DNA of 7,413 bases from Candidatus Njordarchaeota archaeon. Its GTDB lineage: Archaea > Asgardarchaeota > Njordarchaeia > Njordarchaeales > Njordarchaeaceae. Of this stretch, positions 1 to 5,193 are shown piece by piece. The notes beneath the pieces were generated by a model that was not told the DNA's origin, did no database searches, and was given only the letters and a program-made list of their open reading frames with translations. The translations under genes were made by a program, and so were the position numbers. Position 1 is the stretch's first letter. Every line of letters begins with the position of its first letter. Location of the stretch: NCBI GenBank assembly GCA_029856055.1, contig JAHQWF010000096.1, forward strand, positions 1 to 7,413, read 5' to 3'.

Positions 1-98
1 CATCTACACCAATAACCATGCATCCTTTAAATGCAAAAATTAAAGCCGAGGACAAATCTACATAACCCAGACCTATTACACATACAACATCCGTTCAT
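1..98 (-). pseudogene. Nucleotide-sugar dehydrogenase, damaged N-terminus, runs off the left edge
   Basis: Read on the minus strand from 94 down to 2, one frame gives VVCVIGLGYVDLSSAL, then a helix-like segment, then MVIGVD. This is the first beta-alpha-beta unit of the NAD-binding Rossmann fold of UDP-ManNAc / UDP-glucose dehydrogenases, which normally reads close to VCVIGLGYVGLPTAL...VIGVD. The third glycine of the GLGYVG motif is Asp here, and the usual Pro-Thr after it is Ser-Ser. The frame is closed by a TGA at 95-97 and has no ATG, GTG or TTG before the motif. An ATG at 96-98 lies in another frame; dropping one G from the GG pair at 91-92 would join it to the motif as M-N-D-V-V-C-V-I-G. 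Start loss plus motif loss points to a decaying gene; a base-calling error would explain the shift but not the Asp. The rest of the gene lies outside the window. Confidence 0.6.
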
Positions 99-141
99 TG
101 CCTCTACCTTAATAGAATCTTTATTGAGCTTCTCGCACTTA

Positions 142-330
142 TTATTTTTTAAGTTCAGGAAGTGCTTCACAGCTTGTGATTCCGCCTAAGCAACCAATTA
201 AGTTAATATAATTTGCCTCAATTAGTCTAATTAATGTATATGTAGCCAAATCAAGTACTTTTCCTATGGGGAAATACAAAAACGATGGAGGCGTGTAAGA
301 ATTTGTGAAGCTGAGACTTTTTACATTTAT
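142..330 (-). pseudogene. Unrecognised open frame upstream of the dehydrogenase remnant, possible gene tail
   Basis: An open frame of 62 codons runs on the minus strand between a TAA at 331-333 and a TAA at 142-144. It has no ATG; the first possible start is TTG at 277-279, which would give 46 residues ending in GGITSCEALPELKK. The composition is protein-like (RLIEANYINLIGCLGG) rather than the lysine/asparagine-rich output typical of A/T-rich spacer. No family was recognised. It lies 43 bases upstream of the ATG at 96-98 and on the same strand, so it may be the tail of a broken upstream gene in a former operon. A second open frame (about 185 down to 27) overlaps its end and reads plausibly as ESQAVKHFLNLKNNK, so the true ancestral frame could switch here. 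It may also be chance. Confidence 0.3.
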
Positions 331-383
331 TTACGTTTAATATTAGAAAAAATTTAAAAATGAAATAGATCTCTAATATAATG
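320..383 (+). promoter_or_regulatory. Candidate promoter region of the permease gene
   Basis: The stretch is almost pure A/T. TTTAAAAA at 353-360, preceded by a purine-rich run, resembles an archaeal BRE/TATA element and would place the transcription start near 381-384. A second A/T-rich box (TCTAATATAATG, 371-382) would place it near 402. The first would make an ATG at 381 leaderless; either would give a short leader carrying the Shine-Dalgarno at 414-419. Judged by eye only. Confidence 0.35.
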
Positions 384-413
384 AATTTCTCTGCATCTTT
401 CTCCAATTGTTGT

Positions 414-419
414 GGTGAT
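414..419 (+). promoter_or_regulatory. Shine-Dalgarno site that supports the ATG at 423
   Basis: GGTGAT matches the anti-Shine-Dalgarno end of archaeal 16S rRNA and is separated from ATG 423 by AAA. The spacing from GGTG to the start (5 bases) is the same as that of the racemase gene in this window. It supports 423 over the upstream in-frame ATG at 381. Confidence 0.6.
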
Positions 420-422
420 AAA

Positions 423-2054
423 ATGTCAGAAGAAATCCCCCTTTTCGAGAGAAAGGCAACTGGGTTAGTGCGTGAAATAGGACCATTTGGATTAATGACT
501 ATAACGATGAGTTATGCTATTGGAGGAGGTATAAACTTCCTATCAGTTAAAAACGGAGCCCTATATCCAGGTTCTCATGTGGGTTTAGCGTTCTTCCTAG
601 CGGGTATACCTGTTATGCTAGTTGCTTTATGCTATGCACTGCTAGCTATAATGATGCCAAGAAGCGGAGGAAGCTACATCTTCATAAGCCGTTTAGTGTC
701 TCCAATATGGGGATTCCTAGCTAGCTGGGTCTCATTTCTCGGCGGTTGGTTGTTAATCGGTATAATAGCTTATTATGATGTCTTCTTCTGGGGAACAATG
801 CTATGGTGTATCGGTGCAGCGTTCCATAATGACGCTCTTACAGGGCTCGGAGTTTGGTTAATGGCTCCAGAAAACTCTTTATGGCTCGGAATAATCTTCC
901 TGATTATAGCATTTATAGTTGCTTCTTTAAGAATAGGAATAGTAGTTAGAATTATTCAAGCATTATGGATCATTCCAGTTATTGGAAGTCTCATGATCAT
1001 TACAACATACGGAATTAACTGGGGTCTAGCAGCAATAAATCCAGCCAAGTTTAAAGCTATCTGGGATAGCGTAATGGGATCAGGATCGTACGATGAAGTT
1101 ATGAATACAGCGTTAGCACATGGTTTTGATCCAGCCACCTACACAGCGTTCAGCTGGGATGCGACGTGGTCCGTAGCAAGCTATGCCGCTATATGGGCTT
1201 ATGGATCACCAGCAACACCTCCAACGGCTGTAGCTGGAGAGGTAGCTATACCTACCAAGACGCAGTTGATCGGAACCTTCTTAGGAACTGTATTCATCGC
1301 GCTATACTATGTAACTGTCTCAACCGCCATGTACGCTGCTTGTGATCCATTCATAAGAGCATACACATTCTGTTATCTGAATGGTTACTGGAGCGAATGG
1401 GTTATAACACCACAGGTGACTCCATCGCTACCGCTTTTCGCTGGAGTATTAACCGGAAATCTGGGTCTTGCAGCATTCTATGCTGCTTCAGCAGCAATTT
1501 GGCTATGGAATGACATACCACCATTCTTCCTGTATCTTACCAGATTTATCTTCGCCTGGGCTTTCGACAGAATGTTCCCAGCATTCCTGACTAAGGTTCA
1601 CCCAACTTTAAGAAGCCCAATATATGCAAACGCTTTAGTATTCATCCTAAGTGTCATAGCATGCGTAATGTGTTGGAACTGGTTCATATACGGAATCTTC
1701 ACATTGTTAGACAACGTGGCGTGCTTTGGCTGGATATTCCCAGACATGATCGTTGCTATTGCGGCTATAGTTGCTCCGATGGCTAGACCAGATATCTATA
1801 AAGAGACGCCACTAGCAGAGTGGAAAGTAGGCCCAATACCACTGATAATGCTGATCGCTATACCAGCTTTCTTCGGAATGTCATTATTCGTTTGGATGGT
1901 TGTAGCTACATTCTCTGTTGGACCTACCCCCGACCTACTCTTGACCGTTGGTTGGATGACGATCGGATTAATTATCTTCGCTGCTTACTGGTATAGGAAT
2001 CAGAGAAAGGGAATACCTGTAGCAGAGATATTCAAGAGCTTGCCGCCTGCATAA
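423..2054 (+). CDS. APC-superfamily amino acid permease
   Basis: A 543-residue integral membrane protein, probably an amino acid transporter in the cytoplasmic membrane with about 12 helices. The N-terminus (ATGLVREIGPFGLMTITMSY) and the glycine cluster AIGGG at 32-36 are the helix-1 signature of APC permeases. MPRSGGSYIFISR around 78-90 is the usual helix-3 entry. SPATPPTAVAGEVAIPTKT around 262-280 matches the broken helix 6 and following loop of the family. FDRMFPAFLTKVHP around 381-394 is the conserved segment after helix 8. A hydrophilic loop of about 50 residues (197-248) separates helices 5 and 6. The start at 423 is chosen for its Shine-Dalgarno; an in-frame ATG at 381 would add 14 residues with no family resemblance. 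The substrate is not readable, but the convergent racemase gene makes proline, hydroxyproline or another small amino acid plausible. GC is visibly higher than in the neighbouring genes (about 43-45 % in two 60-base samples), with many TTC and TAC codons, perhaps reflecting strong expression. Confidence 0.9.
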   Translation: MSEEIPLFERKATGLVREIGPFGLMTITMSYAIGGGINFLSVKNGALYPGSHVGLAFFLAGIPVMLVALCYALLAIMMPRSGGSYIFISRLVSPIWGFLASWVSFLGGWLLIGIIAYYDVFFWGTMLWCIGAAFHNDALTGLGVWLMAPENSLWLGIIFLIIAFIVASLRIGIVVRIIQALWIIPVIGSLMIITTYGINWGLAAINPAKFKAIWDSVMGSGSYDEVMNTALAHGFDPATYTAFSWDATWSVASYAAIWAYGSPATPPTAVAGEVAIPTKTQLIGTFLGTVFIALYYVTVSTAMYAACDPFIRAYTFCYLNGYWSEWVITPQVTPSLPLFAGVLTGNLGLAAFYAASAAIWLWNDIPPFFLYLTRFIFAWAFDRMFPAFLTKVHPTLRSPIYANALVFILSVIACVMCWNWFIYGIFTLLDNVACFGWIFPDMIVAIAAIVAPMARPDIYKETPLAEWKVGPIPLIMLIAIPAFFGMSLFVWMVVATFSVGPTPDLLLTVGWMTIGLIIFAAYWYRNQRKGIPVAEIFKSLPPA

Positions 2055-2059
2055 GGCTT

Positions 2060-2096
2060 GTTAGCTCTAACTTTTTTTAATTTTTTTCTATTTTTT
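2060..2096 (+). terminator. T-rich transcription terminator of the permease gene
   Basis: Six bases after the stop codon, a small inverted repeat (GTTAG-CT-CTAAC, 2060-2071) is followed by T7, then a second T7 and a T6 up to the stop codon of the opposing gene. T tracts of this kind end archaeal transcription. The signal is one-sided: read on the minus strand it is A-rich, so it should not stop transcripts coming from the racemase gene. Confidence 0.6.
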
Positions 2097-3090
2097 ATCT
2101 CAATATGAATCCTTCTCTTACTGGATCATCTTCATCAAATACTATTTCACATTTCTGCGTAATAAACGCTCTCCCTGTGATTTCAGGGATTATAGCTTCG
2201 TAATTACCAACATTAGTAACATCAAGAATTCTAATCTTAAAGATGGTGTTTATTATACTTTCATGGATGTAAACATCTCCCTTTCTCATAATACCCTTTG
2301 AATACAGTACTGCTACTCTAGCTGCACTTCCTGTGCCGCAAGGACTTCTATCAAATTGCCCTTTTCCCCAAATAACTATGTTTTTTCCATGAGCTATATC
2401 TGTTTCTGGTTCATCTGTAATCATTGCTAAAGTGACTTTTTGAGCTATTTTAGGATTAGTTGGATGCTTAATTTTGATTTTTCTATTTATTTTTTCAATT
2501 AGTTCTAGTCCTGTTTGAATAAGTTGGCTTAAGTATTCTCTTCTAGCTCTAATTCCGAGGTCTTTTGCTTCAGCTATTACGTAGAAGTTTCCGCCAAAAG
2601 CAACATCAACATTTATTTCTTTGTTTTTGTAATCCAAGGTATAAGAATTCACGTAAAAGCTTGGCACGTCAACTACGCTAACTTCTCTAACCTTATTGCC
2701 CATTACCCTACATCTAGCTTTTACGATCCCAGCCGGAGTTTCAAACGTGATTACTGTTTCTGGTCCTCTTGCCTTTATTAATCCTAAATTTATTACTGTT
2801 GTAGCTACTCCTATTGTAGCGTGCCCACACATGTCTAGATAACCGGCAGTATCAATAAAGAATACTCCAAAATCTGCTTTATTTGAAGGTAGGAGAACCG
2901 CACCGAATTGGTCGCTATGTCCTCTAGGCTCATATAAAATAACTCTTCTGACCCAATCTAAATTCTTCTTAAAGTAATCTCTTTTCTCTAATACAGTTTT
3001 CCCGGGTAAATCTTCGAACCCAGAAATAATGATCCTTGTTGGTTCTCCCTCCGTATGTGTGTCTATTACTTTTATGTTTAGGTTCCCCAT
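2095..3090 (-). CDS. Proline racemase / 4-hydroxyproline 2-epimerase family protein
   Basis: A 331-residue cytosolic enzyme of the cofactor-independent proline racemase superfamily, of usual length for the family. HTEGEPTR at 12-19 is the conserved N-terminal motif. DMCGHATIG at 86-94 holds the first catalytic cysteine (Cys88), and DRSPCGTG at 247-254 the second (Cys251). GGNFY at 166-170 is another family landmark. In this superfamily a Cys/Cys pair is typical of proline racemases and hydroxyproline 2-epimerases, whereas trans-3-hydroxyproline dehydratases have Thr at the second site; dehydratase activity is therefore unlikely. Racemase and epimerase cannot be told apart by eye. ATG at 3090 is preceded by AGGTG with good spacing. 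It lies 48 bases downstream of the nucleotidyltransferase-like gene on the same strand and converges with the permease, which may import its substrate. Diaminopimelate epimerase shares the fold but not these motifs. Confidence 0.9.
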   Translation of the reverse strand: MGNLNIKVIDTHTEGEPTRIIISGFEDLPGKTVLEKRDYFKKNLDWVRRVILYEPRGHSDQFGAVLLPSNKADFGVFFIDTAGYLDMCGHATIGVATTVINLGLIKARGPETVITFETPAGIVKARCRVMGNKVREVSVVDVPSFYVNSYTLDYKNKEINVDVAFGGNFYVIAEAKDLGIRARREYLSQLIQTGLELIEKINRKIKIKHPTNPKIAQKVTLAMITDEPETDIAHGKNIVIWGKGQFDRSPCGTGSAARVAVLYSKGIMRKGDVYIHESIINTIFKIRILDVTNVGNYEAIIPEITGRAFITQKCEIVFDEDDPVREGFILR

Positions 3091-3095
3091 TATAA

Positions 3096-3100
3096 CACCT
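3096..3100 (-). promoter_or_regulatory. Shine-Dalgarno site of the racemase gene
   Basis: On the minus strand AGGTG is followed by TTATA and then ATG at 3090. The match and the 5-base spacing fix the start and show the gene is translated from a leadered or polycistronic mRNA. A T6 run (3101-3106) lies immediately upstream. Confidence 0.6.
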
Positions 3101-3138
3101 AAAAAATGGGAAATTAGAATAACTAAAATAAATAGATT

Positions 3139-3990
3139 TTACCTTACTACTTCTTCTACTGTACGCCACCACTGTTTTTTTGTACCTATTTTCGCTCTCT
3201 TATGCCATTTTTTGGTTTTTGGTTCCTTCTCTATATATTCTAGAAGTAGATCAATCTTCTTTACTACGTCCTCGTAGTCATCTTTGTTAAGGAGATTTTC
3301 ATTTAGATATTTTTTCGCCAAAATTTTAACTTTATTCAGATTTTGTGTCGCATCGTGCCAGAATCCCCAGTCATCTGCAAGGACTTTTGCTATTCTCTTT
3401 GCATTGATTACCTCTTTCTCATCTGTTTCTCCTATCTCATGGGCCCTAATTAGAACTATTAAATCTTTTATATCTTTTTCATTTATATCGTGAATCTGAG
3501 TTTTCTCTAGAACTAGATCAGCAAGAGGGATTGTGGGACTATCTAGCTCTAATCTCCCTTTTCCCGGTTTGTCTCCGAAGAAAATTTCATGGCTGAATTC
3601 TAATGCGTTGAAGAATACATCAGAGTGATAAAATCCTTCTGGATGATAGAAAATTAGTCTCTTATACCCAAAATAAGTGTTTATGTAGCGATCCGGTATG
3701 AATTTTAAGTCTTTTTCAAAGAATTTCTCTATTTTAGATGACTGTTTTCTATAACCTACGAAATCTAAATCACTAAAGCTTCCTTTTCCAGTACCTAATC
3801 TCCCTAATCTCCTGTGTAAATCTTCAAATTCCTTACTATGGATCCTAATTGCAACCGCACCTATGAGTCTGAGTATTATACCTTTCTTCTCAGCCTCATT
3901 AACGATTCTGTAAGCATCATTAATAAATACTTCATCTGGAATTTCCTTATGTTTTCCCGGAATCATGGGTTGACTCAACTTAATCGCCAT
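3139..3990 (-). CDS. Nucleotidyltransferase-like protein of unknown function
   Basis: A 283-residue soluble protein with the marks of a nucleotidyltransferase fold. LIGAVAIRIHS (42-52) is the Gly-containing helix start, SDLDFVGY (73-80) carries the paired Asp74/Asp76, and HSDVFF (122-127) supplies a third acidic residue (Asp124). PLADLVLEKTQI (155-166) with Lys163, and NEKDIKDLIVLI (170-181), recall the Lys...Asp motif of AbiEii-like nucleotidyltransferases. KVLADDWGFWHDATQNL (202-218) follows. From memory, this same order of motifs occurs in uncharacterised proteins of Actinobacteria and Chloroflexi. The reaction and substrate are unknown; no antitoxin-like partner is adjacent, and the downstream neighbour is the racemase gene 48 bases away, possibly cotranscribed. 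The C-terminal 25 residues are basic and tryptophan-bearing (KKWHKRAK, KKQWWR). The ATG at 3990 has no Shine-Dalgarno; a second ATG at 3966 is possible. Confidence 0.7.
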   Translation of the reverse strand: MAIKLSQPMIPGKHKEIPDEVFINDAYRIVNEAEKKGIILRLIGAVAIRIHSKEFEDLHRRLGRLGTGKGSFSDLDFVGYRKQSSKIEKFFEKDLKFIPDRYINTYFGYKRLIFYHPEGFYHSDVFFNALEFSHEIFFGDKPGKGRLELDSPTIPLADLVLEKTQIHDINEKDIKDLIVLIRAHEIGETDEKEVINAKRIAKVLADDWGFWHDATQNLNKVKILAKKYLNENLLNKDDYEDVVKKIDLLLEYIEKEPKTKKWHKRAKIGTKKQWWRTVEEVVR

Positions 3991-4142
3991 TTATTCTTTT
4001 CTATTCATATTACTTAATGAAATAATTGTTTTTGATAAAAGATAAATGCACTGTACTTAAAACAGAAGTAAATCTTATATTTATATTTTTCTTTAATAAG
4101 TATGCTAAAACAACAAACAAAAAATAGAAATTTATCGATATA
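3991..4142. promoter_or_regulatory. Divergent A/T-rich promoter region
   Basis: This 152-base spacer separates the minus-strand nucleotidyltransferase-like gene from the plus-strand phosphoesterase. For the plus strand, TTATATTTATATTTTT (4075-4090) is the strongest TATA-like stretch and would start transcription near 4105-4112; AAATTTATCGATA (4128-4140) is a second candidate, starting near 4158. For the minus strand, TTTATCTTTTATC (4033-4045) would start transcription near 4012-4018. No Shine-Dalgarno is seen before either gene's first start codon. Confidence 0.35.
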
Positions 4143-5141
4143 TTGATCCAAAAATATTTCGAGGCCTTTAAATTGCCGAGAGTTGTGTATTCTGGAGATG
4201 TACATGGAAATTTACTCGTATGGTTAAAGTTTTTGAAAGCTGCTACGGACTATAAAGCGGATATTATTTTTATGAATGGTGACTTAACGGGAAAGAAGAT
4301 CGTACCTATAGCTAAAATGCCAGATGGGACATGGAAAACACCTAACATTTTTGGTAAAGTTTGGGTATTAAAAACTGAAGAAGAAGTTAAAGATATGGAA
4401 AAGAGGATTTGTCATGCTGGCATGTATCCCTTTGTAGCTCCCTACGAAGAGATTATGGAGTATGCTAAAGATAGAGGTAAATGGGATGCGTTATTTGAAG
4501 AGATAATGCAAAAAGAAATGGAGCGCTGGTTAAATATAGCTGTAGAGAAAGTTCCAAAAAATGTAATGATGCTTGTTGCTCCAGGTAATGACGATCCATT
4601 TGTCGTAGATCCAATAATAAAGAATTTTGAAGAGCAATATGAAGGCAGAATCGTATACCCCAACGATAAGGTTGTATGGCTTGATGATAAGCACCCAATG
4701 GTTACTTGTGAGTGGGTCAATCCTACTCCATGGGATTCTCCAAGAGAAGAGCCAGAGGACAAATTGGAGAAGAGATTAATCAATAAGATAAAAATGGTTG
4801 ATCAGGATTTGATTAAGGATCTCGTCGTTGCTTTTCACGCTCCTCCATATGACACTGGTATAGATCTAGCTCCAAAGCTTGATAAAAACATGAAACCTGT
4901 TCTAGTTGGCGGTCACCCTGTCATGATCCCTGTTGGAAGTAAGGCTGTTAGGAAGATTATTGAGAAATATCAACCATTACTTGGTTTGCACTCGCATATA
5001 CATGAGTCACCCGGTGAAGTGAATATAGGTAGGACCGTATGTATAAATCCTGGATCTGAATATGATCGCGGAATTCTTAGAATGTATGTATTTGATCTCG
5101 GTCCTGAGGGAATCGAGAAGTATTGGAGAATTACTGGTTAG
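4143..5141 (+). CDS. Icc-like calcineurin-type metallophosphoesterase
   Basis: A 332-residue cytosolic hydrolase with the two-metal centre of calcineurin-like phosphoesterases in the expected order: GDVHGN (18-23; Asp19, His21), NGDLTG (45-50; Asp47), GNDD (148-151; Asn149, Asp150), FHAPPYDTG (231-239; His232) and HSHIHES (283-289; His285, His287), followed by NPGSEYDRG (303-310). This pattern resembles the archaeal predicted phosphoesterases related to Icc (COG2129 type); the substrate is unknown. About 95 residues separate motifs II and III, much more than in minimal family members, and hold a charged, helix-rich insert (roughly 75-135). The first start is TTG at 4143 without a Shine-Dalgarno. 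A second TTG at 4173, with GAGG at 4161-4164, would give a 322-residue protein starting just before the first beta strand and is also credible. The nearest in-frame stop upstream is TAG at 4125. Confidence 0.85.
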   Translation: MIQKYFEAFKLPRVVYSGDVHGNLLVWLKFLKAATDYKADIIFMNGDLTGKKIVPIAKMPDGTWKTPNIFGKVWVLKTEEEVKDMEKRICHAGMYPFVAPYEEIMEYAKDRGKWDALFEEIMQKEMERWLNIAVEKVPKNVMMLVAPGNDDPFVVDPIIKNFEEQYEGRIVYPNDKVVWLDDKHPMVTCEWVNPTPWDSPREEPEDKLEKRLINKIKMVDQDLIKDLVVAFHAPPYDTGIDLAPKLDKNMKPVLVGGHPVMIPVGSKAVRKIIEKYQPLLGLHSHIHESPGEVNIGRTVCINPGSEYDRGILRMYVFDLGPEGIEKYWRITG

Positions 5142-5165
5142 AATTTCTTTTTTTATTTTTATTTT
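5142..5165 (+). terminator. T-rich terminator after the phosphoesterase gene
   Basis: Directly after the TAG stop the plus strand reads as a broken T run (TTTC, T8, A, T5, A, T4). This is typical of archaeal termination, and it lies just before the TATA box of the next gene, so the two plus-strand genes are probably separate transcription units. Confidence 0.45.
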
Positions 5166-5171
5166 ATAAAA
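5162..5171 (+). promoter_or_regulatory. TATA box of the AlaX-L gene
   Basis: TTTTATAAAA is a near-ideal archaeal TATA element. Its centre is about 27-28 bases upstream of the TTG at 5194, the spacing expected when transcription starts at or next to the start codon. With no Shine-Dalgarno present, the gene is inferred to be leaderless. Confidence 0.5.
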
Positions 5172-5193
5172 TTTCTACACTGTTTTTTATGAG

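Noticed and set aside
956..1138. Minus-strand frame of 60 codons within the permease gene
   Set aside because: It lies fully inside a gene with clear family motifs, has no start signal and no recognisable composition.
2095..3090. trans-3-hydroxyproline dehydratase or diaminopimelate epimerase
   Set aside because: The second catalytic position is Cys, not Thr, and the motifs are those of the proline racemase branch.
2969..3277. Overlapping frames on both strands around the racemase start
   Set aside because: They run across the motif-bearing N-terminus of the racemase and the C-terminus of the nucleotidyltransferase-like gene and show no conserved motif.
3139..3990. Toxin half of an AbiEi/AbiEii-type toxin-antitoxin pair
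   Set aside because: Some motifs are shared, but no antitoxin-like or winged-helix gene is adjacent and the overall sequence differs from AbiEii.
4014..4205. Minus-strand frame of 63 codons across the divergent promoter
   Set aside because: Its product is Phe/Tyr/Lys/Ile-rich as expected from A/T-rich spacer, and it overlaps the metal-binding N-terminus of the phosphoesterase.
4442..4783. Minus-strand frame of 113 codons within the phosphoesterase gene
   Set aside because: The Ser/Thr-rich product is what the complement of a Glu/Lys/Asp-rich gene gives; the plus strand carries the motifs.
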